Translations under genes and position numbers: made by a program | Source: Bacteroidia bacterium | GTDB lineage: Bacteria > Bacteroidota > Bacteroidia > AKYH767-A > OLB10 | DNA: 64,000 nt | Direction: 5' to 3' | Assembly: GCA_037045145.1 (NCBI GenBank) | Contig: JBAOIA010000012.1 | Coordinates: forward strand, 434,001-498,000 | The notes under the pieces: generated by a model | Seen by the model: only the letters and a program-made list of their open reading frames with translations | The model's database searches: none | What the model was told of the DNA's origin: nothing | Part shown: piece by piece, positions 8,681 through 17,257 of the stretch | Position numbering within the stretch: the first letter of the stretch is position 1 | How the letters are laid out: each line of letters starts with the position of its first letter

Positions 8681-9982
8681 ATGATAGCACATTTACATAG
8701 TTTATTCCTGAACTCAACAGGCGTTTGTACAGATACAAGGAAACTTTGCAAAGGAAATATCTATTTTGCATTAAAGGGACCTTCTTTTAATGGGAACATA
8801 TTTGCAACACAAGCAATACAGCAGGGTGCCATTGCAGCAATTGTGGATGACTCCACAATAAATGGTGAGAACATTTATTTGGTCGAAAATGTACTAACAA
8901 CTTTGCAACAATTAGCCTCCTTTCACAGGCAAGTTTTGAAAATACCGGTTATTGGCTTAACTGGAAGTAATGGAAAAACTACAACCAAAGAATTAATAAG
9001 CCGTGTACTTGGTTCGTCATATAACGTTCTATTTACCGAAGGTAATCTCAATAATCACATTGGTGTTCCGCTAACATTATTGCGATTAAAAAATGAACAT
9101 CAAATTGCAGTAATTGAAATGGGAGCTAACCATCAGGGAGAAATTCATGAGCTGTCAAAGATTGCAATGCCTAACTTCGGACTCATCACAAACATCGGCA
9201 AAGCTCATCTCGAAGGATTTGGAGGTATTGATGGAGTTATTAAAGGAAAAACCGAATTGTACAGACACCTGATGGAAAATGACGGTATAATTTTCTGCCG
9301 TAAAAACAATGAACTACTGACAAACAACCTCCATAATTATCAAAAAGTAATTTTCTACAGTACGCAACCGGACACCTGCATCTATGGCGAGCTTTCTACT
9401 CCAGCATCTGTGGTTAAATTTAATTGGTTCGAGAATCAAAATAAGATTGCAGAAATAACAACTCACCTTACCGGTGACTACAATCTTGAAAACCTTTTAG
9501 CTGCAATATGCATTGGCCGATATTTTAATGTTACATCTGACAAAATTAAGACAGCAATTGAAGGTTACATCCCGGAAAATCAACGTTCGCAAATAGAGAT
9601 TTCAGGAAGTAATACCATTATCATTGATGCATATAATGCCAATCCTTCCAGTATGGAAGCCGCATTAAAAAATCTTTCAGAAAATTATGAGGGCAATAAA
9701 GTAATTATTCTTGGAGAGATGCTTGAACTTGGAAAGGATGCAAATACAGAACATCAACATATTGTTGACTTATTGAGCAATATGGAAAAAGACTTACTGA
9801 TTTTAGTAGGTGAAAATTTCCTGCACACTACACTCAATGATCATGCACTGCGGTTTAAAACAGCCGAAGATGCTTGCAACTATTTACAAAATCATGCTAT
9901 TAATGAAAGTACAATTTTAGTTAAAGGCAGTCGCGGTTCTAAAATGGAAAAAGTGCTTGATGGCATCCGCAATAACAACTGA
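8681..9982 (+). CDS. murF: UDP-N-acetylmuramoyl-tripeptide--D-alanyl-D-alanine ligase
   Basis: MurF adds D-Ala-D-Ala to the UDP-MurNAc tripeptide, the last cytoplasmic step of peptidoglycan precursor synthesis. Seen: N-terminal Mur ligase domain (DTRKLCKGNIYFALKG), ATP loop GLTGSNGKTTTKE, central EMGANHQGEI and ITNIGKAHLEGFGG, and C-terminal domain with IIDAYNANPSSMEAAL and VKGSRGSKMEKV. The 433-residue length is normal. The motif order and the DAYNANP block distinguish MurF from MurE/MurC. It stands alone after the gldJ terminator and outside any dcw cluster, as is common for murF in Bacteroidota. Confidence 0.95.
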   Translation: MIAHLHSLFLNSTGVCTDTRKLCKGNIYFALKGPSFNGNIFATQAIQQGAIAAIVDDSTINGENIYLVENVLTTLQQLASFHRQVLKIPVIGLTGSNGKTTTKELISRVLGSSYNVLFTEGNLNNHIGVPLTLLRLKNEHQIAVIEMGANHQGEIHELSKIAMPNFGLITNIGKAHLEGFGGIDGVIKGKTELYRHLMENDGIIFCRKNNELLTNNLHNYQKVIFYSTQPDTCIYGELSTPASVVKFNWFENQNKIAEITTHLTGDYNLENLLAAICIGRYFNVTSDKIKTAIEGYIPENQRSQIEISGSNTIIIDAYNANPSSMEAALKNLSENYEGNKVIILGEMLELGKDANTEHQHIVDLLSNMEKDLLILVGENFLHTTLNDHALRFKTAEDACNYLQNHAINESTILVKGSRGSKMEKVLDGIRNNN

Positions 9983-10053
9983 TTTCTTTCTGAAATCTTT
10001 AGCTCAATAATTAAATAGTAAAAATTCGTTCAATCTGTTTTCTTTGCATTGTG

Positions 10054-10641
10054 ATGAAAAATACAAGCTCCGAAATTTTTAAAGAAGATATTAAATCCTG
10101 CCTTGAAATATTAAGACATGGCGGACTAATTGTCTATCCTACTGACACAATCTGGGGAATTGGATGCGATGCCACAAACGATGCAGGGGTAGAAAAAATA
10201 TTTAAACTTAAAAACCGTAGTGCATCAAAAAGTTTGATTACCCTTGTAAGTGATGAAGCTATGTTGAATCGTTGCGTACAAAATGTTCCAGCGGTTGCAT
10301 GGGATATTATTGAATACTCCGAAAAACCTGTAACAATAATTTATGAAAAAATCAGCACTATCTCAGAAAAGGCAATTGCTGATGATGGAACTGCGGCCAT
10401 CAGATTGGTGAAAGATTCATTTTGTAAAATGCTGATTCATAAATTTGGAAAACCAATAATCTCCACCTCTGCAAACCTGAGCGACATGTCCTCACCGGCT
10501 GTATTTAATGACATTGAACATTCCATACTCTCAGGAGTTGACTATGTAGTAAAATACAGGCAACAGGAAAACATGAAACACACCCCATCCTCCATAATCA
10601 GGATTTTGAACAATGGCGAAGTTAAAGTTATCAGAAAATAA
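10054..10641 (+). CDS. tsaC: L-threonylcarbamoyladenylate synthase (Sua5/YrdC/YwlC family)
   Basis: This enzyme makes threonylcarbamoyl-AMP from threonine, bicarbonate and ATP for the t6A modification of ANN-decoding tRNAs. Seen: the YrdC-domain blocks GGLIVYPTDTIWGIGCDA, KIFKLKNRSASKSL, ITLVSDE and the C-terminal PIISTSANLSDMSSP. At about 195 residues it is the single-domain (TsaC) form without the Sua5 C-terminal domain. I prefer the ATG at 10054 over the adjoining GTG at 10051. It overlaps the next gene, cca, by 29 bp in another frame, so two tRNA-maturation genes are tightly coupled. Confidence 0.92.
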   Translation: MKNTSSEIFKEDIKSCLEILRHGGLIVYPTDTIWGIGCDATNDAGVEKIFKLKNRSASKSLITLVSDEAMLNRCVQNVPAVAWDIIEYSEKPVTIIYEKISTISEKAIADDGTAAIRLVKDSFCKMLIHKFGKPIISTSANLSDMSSPAVFNDIEHSILSGVDYVVKYRQQENMKHTPSSIIRILNNGEVKVIRK

Positions 10642-12055
10642 TCTGCAAACAGAATTGTTGGAACATAGTTTGTTCCGGCAGATTGCTTCACTTTGCCAGA
10701 AGCATAATTTAAAAGCATTTGTCATTGGAGGATTTGTGCGTGATTGTTTTTTAAAAAGACCTTCAAAGGATATTGACATTGTAGTTAACGGTGACGGCAT
10801 TGCCGTAGCTAAAGAACTTGCTGCTGCGCTTGATGGAGAGTTTGCTTTTTTTAAAAACTTCGGTACAGCAATGGTAAAATCTGAAGGTTTTGAAATAGAA
10901 TTTGTAGGTGCAAGAAAAGAGTCATACAATCAACATTCGCGCAAGCCAAAGGTTTCGCCAGGCACCATAGAAGATGACCAGCTTAGGCGTGATTTTACTA
11001 TCAACACGCTTGCATTTAGCCTCAACAGCGAAGATTATGGAAAACTGATAGACCCGTTTAATGGCATGCAGGATCTGAATGATAAAATCATTCGCACACC
11101 TGCAGACCCTGTAACAACTTACAGCGATGATCCGCTTCGCATGATGCGTGCCATTCGCTTTGCATCACAACTCAACTTCAGCATTGAAGAAAAATCTCTT
11201 GCAGCTATTCATAACGAACAAAACAGAATCGGTATAGTTTCCAAAGAACGCATCACCGATGAACTGAATAAAATTATTGCTTCACCTGTTCCATCAACCG
11301 GATTCAAATTGCTGATGGATACAGGATTGCTGAAGTTAATATTTCCTCAGCTCTACAACCTGAAGGGAGTTGATTTTTTTGAAGGCAAAGGTCATAAAGA
11401 TAACTTCTATCACACATTGGAAGTACTGGATAACATTGCTAAAGTCACTGATAATTTGTGGTTGCGCTGGGCTGCTATTCTGCACGACATTGCTAAACCG
11501 GCTACAAAGCGTTTTGAGCCGGGGCATGGGTGGACTTTTCATGGGCATGAAGACAAAGGCTCACGAATGGTCCCTCCTATTTTCAGAGAATTAAAATTAC
11601 CTCTCAATGAAAAAATGAAATACGTTCAGAAATTAGTTTTACTGCACCTGAGACCCATAGTACTTGCTCAAGAAATAGTTACCGATTCAGCAGTGCGCAG
11701 ATTGTTGTTTGATGCGGGTGATGATATTGATGATTTAATGTTGTTGTGTCAGGCTGATGTGACTACAAAAAATGAATACAAGAAGGCCAAATACCGTAAC
11801 AACTTTGAGCTGGTTATACAAAAGCTAAAAGAAGTTGAAGAGAAAGACAGAATAAGAAACTGGCAACCACCCATTACAGGACAATTAATAATGGATACAT
11901 TTGGTATTTCACCCGGACCTAATGTTGGAATCATAAAGGATTTTGTACGCGAGGCTATTTTAGATGGCGAATGCGCAAATGACCAACAGGCCGCTTTTGA
12001 ATTAATGCTTAAAAAAGGCTCTGAGCTTGGGCTTACTCCACAAAAAAAGAGCTGA
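10613..12055 (+). CDS. cca: CCA tRNA nucleotidyltransferase with HD domain
   Basis: The enzyme adds or repairs the 3' CCA end of tRNAs. Seen: the class II nucleotidyltransferase motif VIGGFVRDCFLKRPSKDIDI with the metal-binding DID pair, followed by LRRDFTINTLAF, DDPLRMMRAIRFASQL, and an HD phosphohydrolase domain (KDNFYHTLEVLDNIAK, AAILHDIAKP, GHEDKGSRM). At 480 residues it fits the HD-containing Bacteroidota form. A poly(A) polymerase cannot be excluded by eye, since the two are close relatives, but CCA addition is more likely for a single copy. The start ATG lies within tsaC, and the first ten codons are read in both frames. Confidence 0.9.
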   Translation: MAKLKLSENNLQTELLEHSLFRQIASLCQKHNLKAFVIGGFVRDCFLKRPSKDIDIVVNGDGIAVAKELAAALDGEFAFFKNFGTAMVKSEGFEIEFVGARKESYNQHSRKPKVSPGTIEDDQLRRDFTINTLAFSLNSEDYGKLIDPFNGMQDLNDKIIRTPADPVTTYSDDPLRMMRAIRFASQLNFSIEEKSLAAIHNEQNRIGIVSKERITDELNKIIASPVPSTGFKLLMDTGLLKLIFPQLYNLKGVDFFEGKGHKDNFYHTLEVLDNIAKVTDNLWLRWAAILHDIAKPATKRFEPGHGWTFHGHEDKGSRMVPPIFRELKLPLNEKMKYVQKLVLLHLRPIVLAQEIVTDSAVRRLLFDAGDDIDDLMLLCQADVTTKNEYKKAKYRNNFELVIQKLKEVEEKDRIRNWQPPITGQLIMDTFGISPGPNVGIIKDFVREAILDGECANDQQAAFELMLKKGSELGLTPQKKS

Positions 12056-12103
12056 TTTTTTACTTTTATTATTGATAATCAATATTCGGGCTGTAAAAAG
12101 TCT

Positions 12104-12111
12104 TATCTTTG
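12104..12111 (+). promoter_or_regulatory. Bacteroidota -7 element for typA
   Basis: TATCTTTG, followed by C, is a full match to the TAnnTTTGC consensus. It predicts a start near 12117, only about 14 bases before the typA ATG, so the leader would be very short. No clear TTTG -33 box is visible at the expected distance. Confidence 0.5.
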
Positions 12112-12130
12112 CACCCCAAATAAAATTTTC

Positions 12131-13942
12131 ATGCAAAATATCAGAAATGTGGCAATTATTGCCCACGTTGACCATGGTAAAACAACATTAGTTGATAAAA
12201 TACTACATCAGACACAGGTTTTCAGACAAAATCAGCAAACAGGAGAATTGATTCTTGACAATAATGATCTTGAACGAGAGAGAGGGATTACTATTGTGGC
12301 TAAAAATGTATCTGTTCAGTACAAAGATGTTAAGATTAATATCATTGACACACCGGGCCACGCAGATTTTGGCGGTGAAGTAGAGCGTGTACTTACTATG
12401 GCTGATGGTGTAATTTTATTAGTTGATGCTTTTGAAGGTCCCATGCCACAGACTCGCTTTGTTTTGCAGAAAGCACTGGCTCTAGGACTCAAACCTATCG
12501 TAGTCATTAATAAAGTTGATAAAGAAAACTGTCGTCCGGACGAAGTTCATGAATCGGTTTTTGATTTATTTTTTCACCTTGAAGCAACAGAAGAACAGTT
12601 AGACTTTCCAACATTGTATGGTAGCAGTAAGCATGGCTGGATGAGTACCGACTGGCGTACAGAAACATCTGACATTACAGCTTTACTTGATGCCATCATT
12701 GAAAAAACACCTCCGGCAAAATCTCTTGAAGGCACACCGCAGATGCTTATCACATCTTTAGATTACAGCAACTATGTTGGCCGAATTGCAATTGGCCGAA
12801 TTGTGAGAGGAACATTGAAGGAGAATATGCCTGTAACATTGATGAAACGCGATGGAAGTGCAAAAAAATCCAGAATAAAAGAATTGTTTGTTTTTGAAGG
12901 ACTAGGCAGAAAAAAAGTTGAAAGTGTAAGCAGTGGTGATATTGCAGCAATTGTAGGTGTAGATGATTTTGAAATTGGCGACACCATTGCAGATTTTGAA
13001 AGTCCTGAGGCATTAAAATCTATTGCCGTTGATGAGCCAACAATGAGTATGCTTTTTACCATCAACAACAGTCCGTTGTTTGGTAAAGAAGGAAAGTTTG
13101 TTACCTCTCGCCATTTACGTGATCGCCTTTATAAAGAAACAGAAAAGAATCTGGCCATGCGTGTTGAAGAAACTGATTCACCGGATGCTTATCTTGTTTA
13201 TGGTCGTGGAATCCTACACATTTCTATTCTTGTTGAAACAATGCGCAGAGAGGGCTATGAACTTCAATTAGGCCAGCCACAGGTTTTGTATAAAGAAATA
13301 GAAGGCATGCGTTGCGAGCCAATAGAACATTTGGTTGTAGATACCCCCTCAGAAGTAGCAGGCAAGGTTATAGAACTTGCTACACAGCGAAAAGGTGAAC
13401 TTACAAGCATGTTGCCCAAAGGCGATTTACAAAGACTTGAATTTAATATTCCTGCAAGAGGTTTAATCGGACTTCGAAATGCAGTATTAACTGCAACAGC
13501 CGGTGAAGCTATTATGGCACATCGTTTCAACTCCTATGAACCTGTAAAAGGTGTAATTCCCGGAAGAAACATGGGTGTATTGCTGGCTAAAGAAGCCGGT
13601 AGTTCAACTGCATACTCTATTGATAAATTACAAGAGCGTGGTGCATTTTTTATTGATCCAGGCGAAACAGTTTATGGCGGTCAAATAATTGGTGAGCATA
13701 TTCGTCCAGGCGACTTGGTAGTAAACGTCTGTGAAGGGAAAAAACTAACCAACATCAGAGCCTCAGGTAGTGATGATAATGCGAGGATTACTCCAAAAAT
13801 AAAGTTTTCATTAGAGGAGGCTATGGAATATATCGAGAAAGACGAGTATCTTGAAGTAACTCCACAAAACATCAGAATGCGTAAAATATATCTTGATGAA
13901 AATGAGCGTAAACGAATGAGTAAGAAGGCTGAAATGGCTTAG
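12131..13942 (+). CDS. typA: Ribosome-associated translational GTPase TypA/BipA
   Basis: TypA/BipA is an EF-G-like GTPase that binds the ribosome and supports 50S assembly, notably under cold or other stress. Seen: G1 AHVDHGKTTLVDK, G2 RERGITI, G3 DTPGHADFGGEVER, G4 NKVDKENCRP, then domain II (SNYVGRIAIGRIVRG) and the TypA-specific C-terminal region (RGLIGLRNAVLTATAGEAIM, RNMGVLLAKEAGSSTAYS). The 603-residue length is standard. The C-terminal signature rules out EF-G and LepA. It is apparently monocistronic, with its own promoter 20 bp upstream. Confidence 0.97.
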   Translation: MQNIRNVAIIAHVDHGKTTLVDKILHQTQVFRQNQQTGELILDNNDLERERGITIVAKNVSVQYKDVKINIIDTPGHADFGGEVERVLTMADGVILLVDAFEGPMPQTRFVLQKALALGLKPIVVINKVDKENCRPDEVHESVFDLFFHLEATEEQLDFPTLYGSSKHGWMSTDWRTETSDITALLDAIIEKTPPAKSLEGTPQMLITSLDYSNYVGRIAIGRIVRGTLKENMPVTLMKRDGSAKKSRIKELFVFEGLGRKKVESVSSGDIAAIVGVDDFEIGDTIADFESPEALKSIAVDEPTMSMLFTINNSPLFGKEGKFVTSRHLRDRLYKETEKNLAMRVEETDSPDAYLVYGRGILHISILVETMRREGYELQLGQPQVLYKEIEGMRCEPIEHLVVDTPSEVAGKVIELATQRKGELTSMLPKGDLQRLEFNIPARGLIGLRNAVLTATAGEAIMAHRFNSYEPVKGVIPGRNMGVLLAKEAGSSTAYSIDKLQERGAFFIDPGETVYGGQIIGEHIRPGDLVVNVCEGKKLTNIRASGSDDNARITPKIKFSLEEAMEYIEKDEYLEVTPQNIRMRKIYLDENERKRMSKKAEMA

Positions 13943-14006
13943 AGAAATAAGTTAGGATTGTATAATTCTTTTTATTATTATTGTAAAAATTAAACAATAA
14001 CGTACA

Positions 14007-14396
14007 ATGAAGGCAGTGCAGAAAAAGCAAAAAGTGAAAATGGAGTTTCCGATGCGGTCTTCTCCCAAAATATTATATGGTTTTTTATCAACCCCATCAG
14101 GATTATCAGAATGGTTTGCTGATGATGTGACTATTCGTGAAGGTGTTTATACTTTCCATTGGGATGGCGATGAGCAATCAGCCAAGATGACTCATAAAAG
14201 AGAAAACCAAATGGTTAGATTCAAGTGGCTGGACGATAGTGATGATGCCTTTATAGAATTTGAAATTACAACCGATGAATTGACATCAGATGTTTCACTC
14301 ATGGTATCTGACTTTGCAACAGAAGACGATATTGAAGAAACACAACGTTTATGGGACACACAAATCCATAATTTGCGTCACTTGATTGGATCGTAA
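14007..14396 (+). CDS. START-like domain protein
   Basis: A 129-residue cytoplasmic protein with no signal peptide. Seen: the order of an SRPBCC/START-like fold, namely an N-terminal strand, a helix with SSPKILYGFLSTPSGLSEWFAD, a run of strands (REGVYTFHWDGDEQSAKM, MVRFKWLD) and a long C-terminal helix (RLWDTQIHNLRHLIGS). Known: these proteins enclose a hydrophobic pocket, as in the AHSA1/START_2 groups; no reaction is established for this subgroup. I infer small-molecule or lipid binding only from the fold. It sits alone between typA and a methyltransferase gene. Confidence 0.7.
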   Translation: MKAVQKKQKVKMEFPMRSSPKILYGFLSTPSGLSEWFADDVTIREGVYTFHWDGDEQSAKMTHKRENQMVRFKWLDDSDDAFIEFEITTDELTSDVSLMVSDFATEDDIEETQRLWDTQIHNLRHLIGS

Positions 14397-14432
14397 GGTT
14401 TTTTATATTCTTATATTCAAATATATTTTATT

Positions 14433-15167
14433 GTGTTGCATAAAATTAAAGATACTATTTTAAAAGTACAAAACAGCTATTTTAAGAGTCGTTACTTTGT
14501 AGAATCTCAAAGAAAATACTTTAAATCATCCTTTGCATTAGATATTGAAACTCAATTACGCATTCGTGCATTAAATTCAACTTGTGAATTTATAGAACAA
14601 AACATGAGTGAGGTGCCAATGTTGCAAAGTAAAAAGGAAGCATTGGATTTTGCGCTACAACAAGTAAGGATTGATGGACTGTATTGCGAATTTGGAGTTT
14701 TTAAGGGTGGTTCAGTCAATCACATTGCTAAAACAACTAAAAAAGAAACACATGCATTTGACTCTTTTGAGGGATTGCCCGAAGTATGGCTATCTACCCA
14801 TAAAGCAGGACATTTCGCATTAGATAAACTACCTTATTTCGAATCAAATGTGATTGTGCATAAAGGATGGTTTAATGAAACCCTTCCAGGTTTTATTGAA
14901 AAATACCAATCGCCTTTGGCATTTTTGCACATCGATTGTGATTTGTATTCATCAACAAAAACAGTTTTTGACTTTCTAAATAAACAAATTGTAAAAGATA
15001 CAATTATTCTATTTGATGAATATTTTAACTACCCATTTTGGCAACAACACGAGTACAAAGCTTTTATGGAATTCACAAAAGAAAATCAAATTCAATTTGA
15101 GTATTTATGCTACAGCACTAAAACGTTTGGCTCAAAAGTAGCTGTAAGAATACTGAGTCGGGGTTAA
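14433..15167 (+). CDS. TylF/MycF-family SAM-dependent methyltransferase
   Basis: Seen: the TylF-type glycine loop GLYCEFGVFKGGSVNHIA, the following strand with THAFDSFEGLPEVW, and LHIDCDLYSSTKTVFDFL containing the metal-binding acidic residues of macrocin-type O-methyltransferases, then IILFDEYFNYP. The family methylates sugar hydroxyls or related groups; the acceptor here is unknown, and a surface-glycan sugar is a guess from context. No ATG is available near the N-terminus: translation should begin at the GTG at 14433 or the TTG at 14436, since the first internal ATG would delete over 50 residues. It converges on the YdcF gene with a 10-bp gap. Confidence 0.75.
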   Translation: MLHKIKDTILKVQNSYFKSRYFVESQRKYFKSSFALDIETQLRIRALNSTCEFIEQNMSEVPMLQSKKEALDFALQQVRIDGLYCEFGVFKGGSVNHIAKTTKKETHAFDSFEGLPEVWLSTHKAGHFALDKLPYFESNVIVHKGWFNETLPGFIEKYQSPLAFLHIDCDLYSSTKTVFDFLNKQIVKDTIILFDEYFNYPFWQQHEYKAFMEFTKENQIQFEYLCYSTKTFGSKVAVRILSRG

Positions 15168-15177
15168 TAAAACTCCA

Positions 15178-15954
15178 CTATAAATACCCCATTACTTTAT
15201 AAACTGTTATTCCAAACCATTCATGGAATAGCAAATCCCAATCAAGTATCACCTCCGGTGATGGCAGGAAAAGTTTGTCAGGAGTAAACATTATTTGACC
15301 GGAATGCTGGTCAACAGCATAAGGCACCACATCAATTCCTTGCTTTTGAAAACACAACAATGACCTTCGCATATGAAATGCAGATGTTACTAATAGATAT
15401 GGAGGTTTAAAATCCGATTTACGAAGAATCTCAGCTGTATTTCTTGCGTTTTCGTAGGTATTTCGTGACTGATTTTCTGAAATCACTCTATCTGCAGGTA
15501 CACCAATACGTATCATCTGGTCACGTAATAAATCTGCTTCTTTAACGTCTGTATAAACCAAACTGCCCGAACCACTGGAAACAATGATATGCTTTGCCTT
15601 TTTCCGATAAAATAATTCAAGCGATTGAACATATCTGTCGGCACCTGAACCAAAAACAGGTCGCTGCATCTGTCCGTTTACATATCTAATAGCACCTCCC
15701 ATCATGATTGCAGCATCATACTCCTTATGTATTGAATCAATAGGAACCGCCTTAACTTCCCAGGTATGCATCACCAAATTCAATACAAATGGATTACTAA
15801 AAAACAGCATTGCCCCTACCCCCCAAAATAAGCACTTTCGACTACGCTTCTTATTCTTTGTAATTAAAGAAATAAGCAACAGGATTATTATCCAGCTGAG
15901 TGGCGATAATAAAAAATCTAAAATTTTAGAGAGAAAAAAAAATATATGTTGCAT
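15178..15954 (-). CDS. YdcF/ElyC/SanA family membrane protein (DUF218)
   Basis: Known: DUF218 proteins are inner-membrane proteins linked to envelope integrity; ElyC influences peptidoglycan and lipid-carrier use. Seen: two N-terminal membrane segments (about residues 1-28 and 38-60), then the DUF218 blocks DAAIMMGGAIRY, VQSLELFYRKKAKHIIVSSG, ENQSRNTYENARNTAEIL and LLVTSAFHMRRSLLCFQKQG. The 258-residue length is typical. It has no obvious operon partner: the upstream HNH gene ends 41 bp away on the same strand. Molecular activity is not established for the family. Confidence 0.82.
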   Translation of the reverse strand: MQHIFFFLSKILDFLLSPLSWIIILLLISLITKNKKRSRKCLFWGVGAMLFFSNPFVLNLVMHTWEVKAVPIDSIHKEYDAAIMMGGAIRYVNGQMQRPVFGSGADRYVQSLELFYRKKAKHIIVSSGSGSLVYTDVKEADLLRDQMIRIGVPADRVISENQSRNTYENARNTAEILRKSDFKPPYLLVTSAFHMRRSLLCFQKQGIDVVPYAVDQHSGQIMFTPDKLFLPSPEVILDWDLLFHEWFGITVYKVMGYL

Positions 15955-15995
15955 TAAAACAAGTTACAACAAAAGAATCATGACGATGAATAACT

Positions 15996-16787
15996 TTAAC
16001 GTGATATTTTTACATCACCCCAATTTATTCCTCGTTTAATGCGAAGGAGTTGTGTTTCTGAAACATGAAAACGATCAGATATTTTTGATAATGCTTCGCC
16101 TTTATGAATGCGTTTCTTTATTTCAGCTACTTTCTTTTCATTTAGTTTATAACCTGACGCATTTTCAGGGCGTTTGCCAATCCGTTTCTTTTTCTCTTTT
16201 ATAACAACAGGACTTTTCTTCTGATGTTCAATATTATCTTCTTGAGTCATCCACTTCAGGTTTGAATAATGATTGTTGCCTTTGTTATAATCCTTATGGG
16301 TAACAATATCATGCTTCTTAGAAGGTTGTTTCACAAAATTATCAGCAACCAGACGATGTACTAATGGAGCATAGTTAATGGTACGCCCCAACTCATCTTT
16401 TCTGAATACTTTTCTATACACTTCCTTTAGGCCGTTCAACTCTGCAACAGCAAAATCAATTTTCTTTTTATGGTTGTTATAAGCTGGTGAATTCTTTTTA
16501 TGAGATTTTAATTCAGATTTTAAATCGCGTAGTTTACCTGTTAATATTTCAATTCTTCTTCGCTTCTGGTCCAGCTGTTTTTGAACGCTATCATCTCTTT
16601 TCTTAAAAAGCTTAAATCTCACAATAGGATATCCATTAATCAAGGTTCCTTTAAGGACTCTGTTTTCTGCAATTTTGGTTGAGGTTCTGACTCTTCCAAA
16701 ATTTGACACTTCAATTTTCAGATTATTGGTAAACTTAAATGGAGGCTTTACAAGCGCCCATTTTTCATTCTTAAAATCATTTTTCAT
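15996..16787 (-). CDS. Free-standing NUMOD4-HNH endonuclease (homing-type)
   Basis: Seen: an N-terminal NUMOD4-like motif (LKIEVSNFGRVRTSTK, residues 24-39), a charged coiled-coil insert (about residues 66-130), an HNH core with LVHRLVADNFV (144-151), the HNH aspartate-histidine block DIVTHKDYNKGNNHYSNLKW (160-179), then a C-terminal helix-turn-helix (KLNEKKVAEIKKRI and LSKISDRFHVSETQLLRI). Known: this architecture is typical of phage and intron-associated homing endonucleases that nick or cut DNA. Here no intron or intein is visible and the neighbours are chromosomal. A domesticated role is possible. It lies 60 bp downstream of the DUF3127 gene on the same strand and could share its transcript. 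Confidence 0.8.
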   Translation of the reverse strand: MKNDFKNEKWALVKPPFKFTNNLKIEVSNFGRVRTSTKIAENRVLKGTLINGYPIVRFKLFKKRDDSVQKQLDQKRRRIEILTGKLRDLKSELKSHKKNSPAYNNHKKKIDFAVAELNGLKEVYRKVFRKDELGRTINYAPLVHRLVADNFVKQPSKKHDIVTHKDYNKGNNHYSNLKWMTQEDNIEHQKKSPVVIKEKKKRIGKRPENASGYKLNEKKVAEIKKRIHKGEALSKISDRFHVSETQLLRIKRGINWGDVKISR

Positions 16788-16847
16788 TGTTTGAAAATTT
16801 ACAATTAGGATTCAATTGTGATTTTATGCTTCAATAAATATAACTGA

Positions 16848-17213
16848 CTAAAATGGCAAATCGTCTTTATAATCCTCCTGAGGTAATTCGGACATAGTTG
16901 GCATTGGCGACTCCATTGGAGCCTCTCCTGCCGAAGTTTTTTCAATCTTCCATGCATCGAGCGATGTAAAATATTTAATCTCACCGGATGGAGATTTCCA
17001 CTCTCTGCCTTTAATATTAAAAGAAACCGATAACTCATCACCCGGTTGAAAACTCTCTATCAATCTGCATTTGTCATTTGCCAGTTGAAAAATAACTATT
17101 TGGGGGTATGATGATTTTGCATCTATTGTAAGTGTAAATTCTCTTTTGCGAAATTTGTCTGTTACTACCTGTTCTGCAAATTTCTGTTTTAGTATTCCTG
17201 TTATCTGAAGCAT
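16848..17213 (-). CDS. DUF3127 protein with SSB-like acidic C-terminal tip
   Basis: Seen: a 121-residue protein whose first 90 residues are predicted strands of an OB-like barrel (TGILKQKFAEQVVTDKFRKR, VIFQLANDKCRLIESFQPGD, GREWKSPSGEIKYFTSLDAW), followed by a disordered linker rich in Pro, Met and Glu and ending in DDLPF. Known: DUF3127 is widespread in Bacteroidota without an assigned function, and single-stranded DNA-binding protein (SSB) ends in a similar acidic tip (DDDIPF) that recruits repair and replication enzymes. I infer a nucleic-acid-binding protein that may use SSB-type partner contacts. It has its own promoter inside the end of the upstream glycosyltransferase gene. Confidence 0.75.
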   Translation of the reverse strand: MLQITGILKQKFAEQVVTDKFRKREFTLTIDAKSSYPQIVIFQLANDKCRLIESFQPGDELSVSFNIKGREWKSPSGEIKYFTSLDAWKIEKTSAGEAPMESPMPTMSELPQEDYKDDLPF

Positions 17214-17227
17214 TTTGAATTTTTTTT

Positions 17228-17257
17228 CAAAAGTAAAAATAAATTTAAAAAATCAAA
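17228..17257 (-). promoter_or_regulatory. Bacteroidota promoter for the DUF3127 gene
   Basis: On the minus strand, TTTG (17254-17257), an 18-bp spacer and TACTTTTG (17228-17235) match the two-box consensus. The predicted start is near 17221, about 8 bases before the ATG. The -33 box lies inside the 3' end of the upstream glycosyltransferase gene. Confidence 0.55.

Noticed and set aside
10531..10929. 132-codon minus-strand frame across tsaC and cca
   Set aside because: It is antisense to two well-supported genes and its composition mirrors them.
12750..13068. Two minus-strand frames inside typA
   Set aside because: Antisense shadows of a conserved GTPase gene, with no domain signatures.
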